A stretch of 14,632 nucleotides of DNA, taken from assembly GCA_009843725.1 (NCBI GenBank), contig VYCX01000248.1, forward strand, positions 1 through 14,632, read 5' to 3'. Numbering within the stretch: position 1 is the first letter of the stretch; every line of letters begins with the position of its first letter. A model generated the notes under the pieces. It ran no database searches and had not been told where the DNA came from. It worked only from the letters and a program-made list of their open reading frames with translations. The translations under genes and the position numbers were made by a program. This stretch comes from Boseongicola sp. SB0675_bin_26. Lineage in GTDB: Bacteria > Pseudomonadota > Alphaproteobacteria > Rhodobacterales > Rhodobacteraceae. Of the stretch, positions 5,538 through 13,721 are shown piece after piece.

Positions 5538-7763
5538 ATGGCACGGCAGGCCACATCAGGCTCGGTTTCCCCGAAGGCGGTCCGGGTCCCGAGGTTCCGG
5601 AGGCGGCCGCGCCGCACCCCGCTCATGATGCAGCTGGAGTCGACCGACTGCGGGGCCGCCTGTCTGGGCATCGTGCTTGCGCACCATGGCTGCTGGACAT
5701 CGCTGGAGGAGCTTCGCGAGCAATGCGGCGTCGGCCGTGATGGCTCCAGCCTGAAGGACATCGCGCAGGCGGCGCGCGGCCATGGCCTGGAAGCGACCGG
5801 CCACAGCTGCGAGATCCACCAGCTGGCGGCGCTGCCCCTGCCGCTCGTCCTCTTCTGGGGATTCAATCACTTCGTCGTCCTTGAAGGCATGGCAGGGGAT
5901 CGCTTCCTTCTCAATGACCCCGCCGAAGGGCATCGGAGCGTCGGTCTGGAGGAGTTCGACCGCCACTTCACCGGCGTCAGCCTGCTGCTCGAACCTGGCA
6001 GCGGATTCAGGCGGCGGGGCGCGAGGCGCAGCGTCGTGCAGAGGCTCTGGCCCTGGCTGCGCGGTCACAGGGCGCTGCTGGCGCGCACGACGGCCTTAGG
6101 ACTGCTGCTCGCGATCGTGCTGCTGGCCCTGCCGCTCCTGCTGGCGCTGTTCGTGGACCGCGTTCTGGACGCCGGGCAGGCCGGGCTGGGCTGGACGCTG
6201 GCGGCAGGCACGCTCCTGGCCGGCGCCGCCGCCTATCTCCTGACCTGGCTGCAGATGCGTTCCCTGCGCGATCTCGTGATTCGCCTCTCGATCACCCAGT
6301 CCGACAGGTTCCTGGACACCTTGCTGCACCTTCCCGTCAGGTTCTTCAGCCACAGGCTGGCGGGGGACCTCGCCCTGCGCCTGCGAACGATCGACCAGGT
6401 CGCGGACACCGGCGCCGGACAGCTCGTGCGCCTGTCTGTCGACCTGATCATGAGCGCCGCGTTCCTGGCGGTCATGCTGGCCTGGCACTGGCCGCTGGCG
6501 TTCGTGGTCGCCGGCATGGGAGCGTCCTGCCTCGTCATGACGCGGCTGCTGGCCCGCCTTCGCCGCGACCACAGTCACCGGCTGCGCCGGGAGCAGAGCA
6601 TGCTGGCCGGCGTCAGCGCCGCCGGCCTGTCGTCGGTCGAGAGCCTCCAGGCCACGGCCCGGGAGAACGACTTCTTCTCCGACTGGAGCGGCAGGCAGGC
6701 CCGGGAGCTTGTCGCGCGCCAGGAATTCGTGGAGCTGGGGCATGTGGCATCGTCGTTCCCGCACCTGTTCCAGCTGCTCAACGCGGCGGCGGTGTTCGGC
6801 CTTGGCGGCTGGCTTATGACGCTGGGACATGTCACACTCGGCCAGCTGATGGGATTCTACATCCTCGCCGACAACTTCATCCGTCCGGTCGCGCGAATCG
6901 GGCAGTTCTCCGACATTCTGGAGACCCTGGAGGCTGACCTGGCCAGGATGGACGACGTGATGAACGCACCCAAGGAGACGGCGCCGGCCTCCAGCGACGT
7001 CGGGAAGCCGAGGTTGCCGATGAACGGCGAGGGCGGGCTGCGGCTGATCGGCAAGCTCGAATTGAAGGGCGTCAGCTTCGGCTACCAGAGGAACCGCGAT
7101 CCGCTGGTCAGGGACTTCAGCCTGACCATCGAGCCTGGCCAGCGCATCGCCCTGGTGGGCGCCAGCGGTTCGGGCAAGTCCACGGTCGCGCAGCTTGTGG
7201 CGGGCCTGCACCTGCCCTGGTCGGGCGAGATCCTGTTCGACGGCCGCCCTGCGGGTGACGTCCCGCGGGAAGTGTTCTGCAGGTCGGTTGCGATCGTTGA
7301 CCAGAACCCGGTGCTGTTCGCGGCCACGGTCCACGACAACCTGACCATGTGGGACGCGACCGTTCCGGACCACCACGTGACCGCCGCCGCAAGGGACGCG
7401 CGGATTCACGAGGAGATCATCAGCCGTCCCCAAGGGTACGACTCCATGGTGGAGGAGGGAGGGCGGAACTTCAGCGGCGGGCAGCGGCTGCGGCTGGAGA
7501 TCGCCAGGGCGCTTGTCAGCAGGCCGTCGCTGCTGATCATGGACGAGGCGACGAGCGCCCTCGACCCCGTCACAGAGCTGTTGATCGACGACAGCATCCG
7601 GCGCCGCGGATGCTCCTGCCTGATCGTCGCGCACCGCCTGAGCACGATCCGCGACGCGGACCGGATCATGGTCGTCGACGGCGGCCGCATCGTCGGGCAG
7701 GGGTCCCACGACGAGCTTTACGCCCGGGACGGCAGCTACCGGAGGCTGCTTGATGGCGAATGA
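5538..7763 (+). CDS. NHLM-type peptidase/permease/ATP-binding exporter (C39 peptidase-ABC transporter)
   Basis: A 741-residue inner-membrane exporter expected to cleave a leader peptide and pump the released peptide out. Residues 28-150 form a C39 (bacteriocin-processing) peptidase with the catalytic set intact: Gln32 and Cys38 in QLESTDCGAAC, His111 in FNHFVVL and Asp127 in LNDP. A membrane domain follows (about 180-460, e.g. LGLLLAIVLLALPLLLALFVD). The nucleotide-binding domain has Walker A GASGSGKST at 541-549, signature SGGQ at 646-649, Walker B IMDEATSALD with Glu670, and the AHRLST switch His. Together with the partner encoded next, it fits the first ABC protein of the NHLM microcin export system. 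The start at ATG 5538 has a poor ribosome site; ATG 5625 or 5628 would remove the basic arm ahead of the peptidase. The gene overlaps the next by 11 bp. Confidence 0.93.
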   Translation: MARQATSGSVSPKAVRVPRFRRRPRRTPLMMQLESTDCGAACLGIVLAHHGCWTSLEELREQCGVGRDGSSLKDIAQAARGHGLEATGHSCEIHQLAALPLPLVLFWGFNHFVVLEGMAGDRFLLNDPAEGHRSVGLEEFDRHFTGVSLLLEPGSGFRRRGARRSVVQRLWPWLRGHRALLARTTALGLLLAIVLLALPLLLALFVDRVLDAGQAGLGWTLAAGTLLAGAAAYLLTWLQMRSLRDLVIRLSITQSDRFLDTLLHLPVRFFSHRLAGDLALRLRTIDQVADTGAGQLVRLSVDLIMSAAFLAVMLAWHWPLAFVVAGMGASCLVMTRLLARLRRDHSHRLRREQSMLAGVSAAGLSSVESLQATARENDFFSDWSGRQARELVARQEFVELGHVASSFPHLFQLLNAAAVFGLGGWLMTLGHVTLGQLMGFYILADNFIRPVARIGQFSDILETLEADLARMDDVMNAPKETAPASSDVGKPRLPMNGEGGLRLIGKLELKGVSFGYQRNRDPLVRDFSLTIEPGQRIALVGASGSGKSTVAQLVAGLHLPWSGEILFDGRPAGDVPREVFCRSVAIVDQNPVLFAATVHDNLTMWDATVPDHHVTAAARDARIHEEIISRPQGYDSMVEEGGRNFSGGQRLRLEIARALVSRPSLLIMDEATSALDPVTELLIDDSIRRRGCSCLIVAHRLSTIRDADRIMVVDGGRIVGQGSHDELYARDGSYRRLLDGE

Positions 7764-10662
7764 GTTCAGTGCCCAGGCCGGCCTGGACGCCCTGTTCCTC
7801 GAACGTGGCGAAGCGTGTCCGGCCGCCGCAAGCCGGCCGGTGAGCCTGTGCCGGTCCGGCAATGCATGGCTTGTCGAGGAAGGGGCCATCGACGTGCTGG
7901 CGGCCAGGCACGACTCCGGGCAGATGACCTCAGCCTACAGGCATTTTGTCCGTCTCGAGACCGGCCAGCTGGCTTTCAGCATCGACGAATCCGGCCATGG
8001 CATGAGGCTCGTTGCCAAGGGACTTCCGGGATCCGGGTTGCGCCGGCTGACCCATGAATGCCTGCTCGATGCGTTGGCGGAAGGTGACGATGGCGATGCG
8101 ATCAGGGCGGAACTCGAAAGGCATGTCGACTTCTGGATCGAGTCCCTGTCCGCAGCCGTGTCCCGCGAAATGGAAGGCGTTCCGGCAACGGAACTTCGTC
8201 TTCGTCCCGGGCAAATGACGGGAAGCGGCGTCGCCTCGCCCGGCCATGGCGTGGCCTGGCTCGCCGCAGGCGGCATGGAGGCCGCCTTCCTCGATCTCGC
8301 GGACACCGACGGCCACGACCTGGTGCCCGTCTCCCGGGATGCCTGGATCCGCTTGCACGGGGAGGAAACGTTCGACTGCATGACCACCGCCGAACTCGAC
8401 GCGAGGCGGCTTCTGGACGAGGGCTTGCCGGGATTCCACGAGATCCTGCTCGAAGCGGAAAGCCTGGGCCGGAGACTGCTGCTTGTCGACGAGGCGAACC
8501 TGCAGGCCGCCCAGGCCACAAGGCGCCGGGATGACAAGGCGCGCGCCAGGACCAGCCTGGAAGCGCTGCACAGTCCCGGGCTCCGGTCGGCGAAGGACGG
8601 CGGTGCCATGGCGGAAGCCTTGCGCATGATCGGCAGGCGGGAAGGGTTCGAGATCCGCGTGCCTGCCGTTCCGGACGGCGAGGAACCGTCGCTGGACGGC
8701 ATCTGCGACGCATCGGCGTTGCGCAAGCGCAAGGTGCGCCTGAGGACGTCCGGACGCTGGTGGCTCGGGGACAGCGGGGCCATGCTCGCAGTCCGGCACG
8801 AGGACGGACAGCCCCTGGCGCTGTTGCCGGGAATGGCAGGCCGCTACCGGGTTGCGGACCCCTCGACCGGCGAGTCGCGCCTTGCGGACGGCAGCACCTC
8901 CGCCTCGTTCCGGGAGGTGCACTGCCTGTATCCGGGACTGACCGACAGCCGGGCGGACGGGACCGCTGGCCTGAGGGACCTGTTCCGTGCGGGGGCCTGC
9001 GGCGTGGCCCGCGATGTCGCCGTGCTTGTCCTGACAGGCATTGCCGCCGGCACGCTCGCGCTGACGCCTGCATTCGCGGTCAGCCGGCTGGCCGGCGCGG
9101 CAGCGTCAGGCGTAAACGCGGTTCCTGCACTGCAACTGGCGGCGATCCTCGCCGGAACCGGCGCGCTCGTGGCGCTTCTGCACATCCTTCGGGGAACGGC
9201 GCTCATGAGGGTCGAGGGCCGCGTGGCCGCCCGCCTGGGCGCCCTGGTCTGGGATCGCCTGCTGCGCCTGGGTCCCGGATTCTTCCGCGGCCATACCGCC
9301 GGCGAGCTCTCGGCAAGATCCCTGGTGTTCCAGGACGTTCGGGACCAGGTCGCCGGCGTCACGGCCGATGGCGTGCTGTCGACGCTGTTCCTGCTGCCCG
9401 CGCTCGGGCTCCTGTTCCTCTACGACGCCTGGCTGGGCTTGATCGCGCTGCTGCTCTCCGCCGCGATGATCGGGGTGACGGCCATGTTCTGCATCCTGAT
9501 GATCGGGCCGCAGCAACGGTACCTGGAGACCATGCGCCGGCTCGCCGGAGACACCCAGCAGTTCCTCACGGGGATCTCCAAGCTGCGGGCCACGGCGGCC
9601 GAGGACTCTGCCTTCGCCGCCTGGGCACGGCGGTATCATGCTCACAAGAAGGCGGAGATCCGGCTGTCGATGCTTGGCGAGCACCTTGCCGCATTCGGTG
9701 CGACGGTGCCCGCCCTGGCAGCCGCCGTCCTGTTCTCGACGGTCGCCGTCCGTGGCGGCGTGGAAACGGCGGACTTCCTTGCGGTCTTCACGGCCGTCAT
9801 GGTGCTGTGCATGGCGACGGTCATGCTTGGCAACGCGGCCCGGGCGGTTGCTTTCCTCAAGCCGGCCTGTGACCAGGTCCGGCCCGTCCTGGCGAGCCCC
9901 GCGCCTGCGAGAAGGGCGGGACGGGCCCGAGCCGCGCTTTCCGGCCGGATCCTCGTCGACCGGGCAAGCTACGCCTATTCCGCCGGCGGGCCGAAGGTGC
10001 TGGACGACGTCTCGATCAGCGCGAAGCCGGGCGAGCTCGTCGCGATCGTCGGGGAATCCGGTGCAGGCAAGACGACCCTGCTCCGGCTCCTGCTTGGCCT
10101 GGAACGGCCGCAGTCGGGGGCGGTCTGCTATGACGGCCGGGATCTCGCACAACTGGATTCCGTTTTCGTGAGACGGCAGATGGGCGTGGTCATGCAGGAC
10201 AGCGCCCTGCGACCGGGGAGCGTGCTCGACAACGTCATTGGCGCCGACGGCAGCCTGACCGAGGATGATGCATGGCGCGCCCTGGAGCAGGCCGGGGTCG
10301 CCGACGAGATCCGCGCCATGCCGATGGGCCTGCACACTTCGGTGGGCGAGAACTCGGCCAACCTGTCCGGCGGCCAGAGCCAGCGGATAAGGATGGCTGC
10401 GGCGCTGGTGCACAGGCCCCGGATCCTGTTCCTTGACGAGCCGACGAGCTGGCTGGACACAAGGAGCCAGGCACTGACTATGAAAGGAATCGAGGAGTCC
10501 ACGAGCACCCGGGTTGTCATCGCCCACCGCCTGTCCACGATCCGGAACGCGGACCGGATCCATGTGCTGCATCGGGGGCGGCTGGTGCAGACCGGAAGCT
10601 ACGAGGAACTGCTTGCGGCGGAAGGGAAGTTTCGCGATCTTGCCCTGCGCCAGACAGCTTGA
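7753..10662 (+). CDS. NHLM-type ABC exporter, second subunit (ATP-binding/permease with large N-terminal domain)
   Basis: A 969-residue protein. The first 410 or so residues are soluble and contain the stretch CRSGNAWLVEEGAIDVLA near 30-50, typical of the sensor-like N-terminal region of the second NHLM ABC protein; there is no C39 cysteine motif. Membrane segments follow (about 420-710; e.g. VAVLVLTGIAAGTLALTPAF, GVLSTLFLLPALGLLFLYD). The ATPase domain has Walker A GESGAGKTT at 767-775, signature SGGQ at 872-875, Walker B FLDEPTSWLD with Glu896, and AHRLST. Both nucleotide sites look complete, so it should pair with the upstream protein as a heterodimer, the upstream partner supplying the peptidase. 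ATG 7753 is preferred over TTG 7750; it sits inside the end of the upstream gene (11-bp overlap), implying translational coupling. Confidence 0.92.
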   Translation: MANEFSAQAGLDALFLERGEACPAAASRPVSLCRSGNAWLVEEGAIDVLAARHDSGQMTSAYRHFVRLETGQLAFSIDESGHGMRLVAKGLPGSGLRRLTHECLLDALAEGDDGDAIRAELERHVDFWIESLSAAVSREMEGVPATELRLRPGQMTGSGVASPGHGVAWLAAGGMEAAFLDLADTDGHDLVPVSRDAWIRLHGEETFDCMTTAELDARRLLDEGLPGFHEILLEAESLGRRLLLVDEANLQAAQATRRRDDKARARTSLEALHSPGLRSAKDGGAMAEALRMIGRREGFEIRVPAVPDGEEPSLDGICDASALRKRKVRLRTSGRWWLGDSGAMLAVRHEDGQPLALLPGMAGRYRVADPSTGESRLADGSTSASFREVHCLYPGLTDSRADGTAGLRDLFRAGACGVARDVAVLVLTGIAAGTLALTPAFAVSRLAGAAASGVNAVPALQLAAILAGTGALVALLHILRGTALMRVEGRVAARLGALVWDRLLRLGPGFFRGHTAGELSARSLVFQDVRDQVAGVTADGVLSTLFLLPALGLLFLYDAWLGLIALLLSAAMIGVTAMFCILMIGPQQRYLETMRRLAGDTQQFLTGISKLRATAAEDSAFAAWARRYHAHKKAEIRLSMLGEHLAAFGATVPALAAAVLFSTVAVRGGVETADFLAVFTAVMVLCMATVMLGNAARAVAFLKPACDQVRPVLASPAPARRAGRARAALSGRILVDRASYAYSAGGPKVLDDVSISAKPGELVAIVGESGAGKTTLLRLLLGLERPQSGAVCYDGRDLAQLDSVFVRRQMGVVMQDSALRPGSVLDNVIGADGSLTEDDAWRALEQAGVADEIRAMPMGLHTSVGENSANLSGGQSQRIRMAAALVHRPRILFLDEPTSWLDTRSQALTMKGIEESTSTRVVIAHRLSTIRNADRIHVLHRGRLVQTGSYEELLAAEGKFRDLALRQTA

Positions 10663-10678
10663 GAGGGTCAGCGTCACG

Positions 10679-11653
10679 ATGGCCATTCCGCTCTTTCCCG
10701 ACACGCCGTTCGTCGTCTCGGAGAGTCTCTTCGTCAAGCCGCGATTCCGGGGGTTCCGGCTGCCATGCCGCGGGTCGGGCGCCGATCGTTCGGAAATGAT
10801 GGTCATGAAGCCGATCCGGGTTCACGACGCACGTGCCCTCGCGAGAGCGCCAACCATCGACCGCATGGGCTTCGAGCTCGTGGTTGCGCCGATCGGCATC
10901 GACTACGGCGACCACGACAGCGTCGTCTCCCGCTTCTACGACCAATGCGCGGAGCTGGTCATCGCGGCGACTGGATGCCTTTCCGCGCGGACCATGCAGC
11001 ACGAGTTCCGGGTCGGCGCGCCGCGCTGGCCCGGCGGCGCCGGGACCTATGCGGAAAAGGCCCATGCGGACCTGACCCCGTATGTCGAGGACGTGCTCGA
11101 CATTCCGGACGGCCGTCACTTCGGCGTGTACAACGTCTGGCGCAGCACGGACCCCTTGCGGGCGATCGAGTCGAAGCCCCTTGCCATGTGCGACCCTTCG
11201 ACCGTGTCTCCCGCCGACATGGTAAGTTCCGACGGCCGGCGCCTGACCGAGCCGAGCACCCGCGTGGTGCTGTACAATCTCGTTCATGACGCGGCCCAGT
11301 GCTGGCACTGCTTTCCGGGAATGGAGCCGGACGAGGCGCTGATCTTCAGGCAGTATGATTCCCGCATCGAGGAGCCGGCCTGCCGCGTGACCTTTCACAC
11401 GGCTTTCAACGATCCGGCGACCAGGGACGATGCGCCGAGGCGACGTTCCGTCGAAGCCCGGGTCGTCGCGCTCTTTGCCGAAGACGATCCGCCAGGAAGG
11501 AAGTCAAGGTACCAGGCGGAGGTTCCGACATCGCATCCGGATGGCACGCCGTCATCCTGGCGCCACGAGAGGATGGTTGACTGGGGCGTCGGCCAAGGCC
11601 CGGGCTTCCGACGGCACGCCAGCCTCCATGATCCTGCCACGCGCGGCCCATGA
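10679..11653 (+). CDS. CmcJ/NvfI-family putative Fe(II)-dependent oxygenase
   Basis: A 324-residue protein beginning 16 bp after the second exporter gene, so part of the same transcription unit. ATG 10679 follows GAGAGGG at a slightly long spacing. Residues 120-270 match the CmcJ/NvfI (also GA4-desaturase/AsaB-like) family: a HAD triad (His129, Asp131), FGVYNVWR near 150, HCFPGMEPDEALIFRQYDS near 210-230, and FHTAFNDP with His240, then PRRRSVEARVVALF. In this family the His-x-Asp and the distal His are the likely iron ligands, with 2-oxoglutarate as probable cosubstrate. Beyond residue 270 there is a tail of roughly 50 residues, polar and not recognised. Characterised relatives act in cephamycin and fungal natural-product pathways. 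Here the place next to peptide exporters suggests hydroxylation or desaturation of a peptide product; that is inference. Confidence 0.82.
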   Translation: MAIPLFPDTPFVVSESLFVKPRFRGFRLPCRGSGADRSEMMVMKPIRVHDARALARAPTIDRMGFELVVAPIGIDYGDHDSVVSRFYDQCAELVIAATGCLSARTMQHEFRVGAPRWPGGAGTYAEKAHADLTPYVEDVLDIPDGRHFGVYNVWRSTDPLRAIESKPLAMCDPSTVSPADMVSSDGRRLTEPSTRVVLYNLVHDAAQCWHCFPGMEPDEALIFRQYDSRIEEPACRVTFHTAFNDPATRDDAPRRRSVEARVVALFAEDDPPGRKSRYQAEVPTSHPDGTPSSWRHERMVDWGVGQGPGFRRHASLHDPATRGP

Positions 11654-11790
11654 GTCCCCGATGTCCGAACGTTCCCGTCCGGCCCGCGCGACGGTCATGC
11701 CTCTGGCGACGAAAGCTTCGGGGAAGGACGTCAGGTCCGGGGCGGTGCGGCCATGGGGCAATGCCGAGGCGGGGCCTGCCGCCGCAAGTC

Positions 11791-11811
11791 GATGCCAGGA
11801 GGCCTGGCATC
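11791..11811 (+). terminator. Strong 9-bp hairpin between the oxygenase gene and the IS element
   Basis: GATGCCAGG (11791-11799) and CCTGGCATC (11803-11811) form a perfect stem with a 3-base loop. It lies 137 bp after the oxygenase stop and ends about 4 bp before the presumed IS left end. No T-run follows on this strand. If it was an intrinsic terminator, insertion of the element may have separated it from its T-tract. The remaining bases 11654-11790 hold no recognisable gene. Confidence 0.45.
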
Positions 11812-11829
11812 AGAAGGGGATTATATACC

Positions 11830-11883
11830 AAAGTCACATTTTCCTCTTGACTTCCCCGCCCTAAACCATTACATTAAAGTCAC
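11830..11883. repeat. Direct repeats AAAGTCAC at the IS left end
   Basis: AAAGTCAC occurs at 11830-11837, within the presumed terminal repeat, and again at 11876-11883, just after the -10 box. Two copies 46 bp apart flanking the promoter could be transposase-binding sites that couple end recognition with autoregulation. Confidence 0.35.
11847..11875 (+). promoter_or_regulatory. Sigma-70 promoter of the transposase-methyltransferase genes
   Basis: TTGACT (11847-11852) and TACATT (11870-11875) are separated by exactly 17 bp, close to the consensus. Transcription would start near 11881-11883, about 20 bp before the transposase ATG. It is the clearest promoter in the window. Confidence 0.7.
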
Positions 11884-11898
11884 CAAACAAGGGGTGAC
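11879..11898 (+). promoter_or_regulatory. Inverted repeat covering the transposase ribosome site
   Basis: GTCACC (11879-11884) and GGTGAC (11893-11898) are exact reverse complements around 8 bases. They enclose the probable ribosome site AAGGGG (11889-11894), with the ATG at 11902. It could act as an operator, or as RNA structure limiting transposase translation. Transcription probably starts inside the 5' arm, so the DNA-binding reading is somewhat better. Confidence 0.4.
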
Positions 11899-11901
11899 AC
11901 A

Positions 11902-12849
11902 ATGTCCAAGAAGGGTCCGGGGAAAAGCCATCGCGACGGTATCAGCATCACCAAGTTGATCCGCATGTTCCCAAATGACGAAGCGGCGCGCAAGTGGTTC
12001 GAGGACCGTTTGTGGAAGCAAGGCCCGCATTGTCCCTACTGTGGTTCGTTCAACGTCCAATGCAACATCAAGCACAAGACCATGACGCACAGATGCAGGG
12101 ACTGCGAACGCCGCCCCATGTTCTCGCTCAAGACCGGAAACATCATGGAAGGTTCCAAGCTCGGCTATCAGACTTGGGCAATCGCGATCTACCTCGTGAC
12201 AACCAGTCTCAATGGTGTTTCGAGCATGAAGCTCCATCGCGACCTGGAAATCACGCAAAAGAGCGCCTGGCATCTGTCCATGCGTCTGCGCAAGTGCATG
12301 GATGAAGGTGTTGAACTGTTCAAGGGACCGATTGAGGTTGACGAAACCCATGTCGGAGGCAAGCGGCGCAACATGCCGAAGAACAAGCGCAAGGAACTGG
12401 CCGGAAGCGGGCCTGTCGGAAAGACTGCCTTTGTGGGTGCCAAAGACCGCGACACCAACAAGGTTGCTGCGATGGTCGCGGAGTCAACCGACGCACCGAC
12501 GCTCCAAGGCTTCGCGGAAGGCGTCACCACGCCGGATGCGACGGGGGTTTACGACGACGACGCCAAGGCGCATGTAGGCATGGACAGAGAGCATGAGAGC
12601 GTCAATCACTCGGCAGTTGAATACGTCAAGGGCATGGCCCACGCGAACGGAATCGAGTCCCTGTGGTCGATGGTGGCGCACAGCTATCGCGGCACGTTCC
12701 AGCACTTCAGCAAAAGGCACATGCACCGCTACATCGCAGAATTCACGGCGCGTCACAATTTCCGCAAAGCGGACACCATGACGCAAATTGAACTGATTGC
12801 CGAGCGGGGCAAGGGCAAGCGGCTTCGCTACGAGGACTTGGTGGCATGA
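11902..12849 (+). CDS. IS1595-family (ISXO2-like) DDE transposase
   Basis: A 315-residue transposase, the usual size for the family. An N-terminal zinc ribbon is formed by Cys44/Cys47 (CPYC) and Cys65/Cys68 (CRDC), followed by the typical 'FSLKTGNIMEGSKL' and 'W-A-I-A-I-Y' segments. The catalytic domain has IEVDETHVGGKR (Asp147), YDDDAKAH (Asp218-220 region) and HANGIESLW (Asn249, Glu252). It ends with the characteristic S-K-R-H-M-H-R-Y-I-A-E-F then RHNFR pattern. All key residues are present and the frame is uninterrupted, so it should be active. It is transcribed from the promoter at 11847-11875. Its TGA overlaps the ATG of the methyltransferase gene as ATGA. Codon use is less GC-biased than in the exporter genes upstream. 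Confidence 0.94.
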   Translation: MSKKGPGKSHRDGISITKLIRMFPNDEAARKWFEDRLWKQGPHCPYCGSFNVQCNIKHKTMTHRCRDCERRPMFSLKTGNIMEGSKLGYQTWAIAIYLVTTSLNGVSSMKLHRDLEITQKSAWHLSMRLRKCMDEGVELFKGPIEVDETHVGGKRRNMPKNKRKELAGSGPVGKTAFVGAKDRDTNKVAAMVAESTDAPTLQGFAEGVTTPDATGVYDDDAKAHVGMDREHESVNHSAVEYVKGMAHANGIESLWSMVAHSYRGTFQHFSKRHMHRYIAEFTARHNFRKADTMTQIELIAERGKGKRLRYEDLVA

Positions 12850-13721
12850 GCGTCCCGCATCCGATCCCCTACCAAGGCAGCAAGCGCAAGTTGGCTCCTG
12901 CGATAGACCAATACGTGCCAGAAGGAATTGGCACATTCTACGAGCCTTTTGCCGGGTCTGCCGCCATGACGATCTATGCCGCTTGCCATCGTCGCGCATC
13001 GCGTTTCGTGATTGCTGACAGTCTCGCGCCTATGGTGAACCTGCTGCAAGCAATCGTGGAAGACCCGGAAGGCACGGCGACACGATACGGCGAGATTTGG
13101 CGTGGCCAGTCGGCGGAAGATGCTCAATACTTCTATCGGGTTCGGGATCGCTTCAATGAGCACAAGAATCCGGTCGATCTGCTTTACCTGATATGCAGGT
13201 GCGTCAAGAATTCTGTCCGGTTCAACGGTTCGGGCGGCTTTTCGCAATCAGTGGACAAGCGAAGGCTTGGAATGCGCCCGGAGAAAATGCGGCAAGCAAT
13301 GCTAGGCGTCCATGTCCTGCTGAACGGTCGCGCCCTGTTTCGGGTCGGAGACTGGATGGAAACGACCAAGGATGCAGGTGTTGGTGACTTCATCTATATG
13401 GACCCGCCATATCTTGGCACATCCGTAGGGTCGGACAGGCGGTATCACCAGCAAATCACACGAGAAGATCTTATTGCTGGCTTGGAAAGCATGCGCAAGC
13501 GCAACCTGGCATTTGCATTGTCGTATGACGGCATGACGGGCAATCGTTCGTACGGCCCGCGATTGCCTGAAAGTCTTGGTCTTGCGCAAATCATGCTGAA
13601 TGCAGGAATCTCTACGCAATCGACGCTTGCGGGCAAACGGGAAGAAACAGTTGAAAGCCTGTATCTCACGCCGGGGTTGGCGGCAGTCACTTCCCAACAG
13701 CCTTGCGAAGAAGCCGCTTGA
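12846..13721 (+). CDS. D12-class (Dam-like) DNA N6-adenine methyltransferase
   Basis: A 291-residue enzyme predicted to methylate adenine using S-adenosylmethionine. Class marks in order are PYQGSKRK near residues 8-15 (motif X, usually 'Y-x-G-G/S-K'), YEPFAGSAAM with Glu33-Pro-Phe-Ala-Gly (motif I), and MDPPYLGTS with Asp186-Pro-Pro-Tyr189 (motif IV). Size and motif order match Dam/M.DpnIIA-type alpha enzymes. The ATG overlaps the transposase stop (ATGA, 12846-12849), so it is translationally coupled to the transposase and shares its promoter. Its last 35 bp overlap the convergent HNH endonuclease gene. The natural reading is the modification half of a restriction-modification pair; a solitary role protecting the element, or tuning transposition as Dam does for Tn10, is also possible. 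The recognition site cannot be told from sequence. Confidence 0.9.
   Translation: MSVPHPIPYQGSKRKLAPAIDQYVPEGIGTFYEPFAGSAAMTIYAACHRRASRFVIADSLAPMVNLLQAIVEDPEGTATRYGEIWRGQSAEDAQYFYRVRDRFNEHKNPVDLLYLICRCVKNSVRFNGSGGFSQSVDKRRLGMRPEKMRQAMLGVHVLLNGRALFRVGDWMETTKDAGVGDFIYMDPPYLGTSVGSDRRYHQQITREDLIAGLESMRKRNLAFALSYDGMTGNRSYGPRLPESLGLAQIMLNAGISTQSTLAGKREETVESLYLTPGLAAVTSQQPCEEAA

Noticed and set aside
6096..7889. 597-codon open frame on the minus strand
   Set aside because: It lies opposite the well-supported C39-ABC exporter, and its product is Arg/Gln/Pro-rich without domains. It is a shadow caused by high GC.
9106..10806. 566-codon open frame on the minus strand
   Set aside because: It is antisense to the second ABC exporter gene with low-complexity composition and no family features; a GC shadow.
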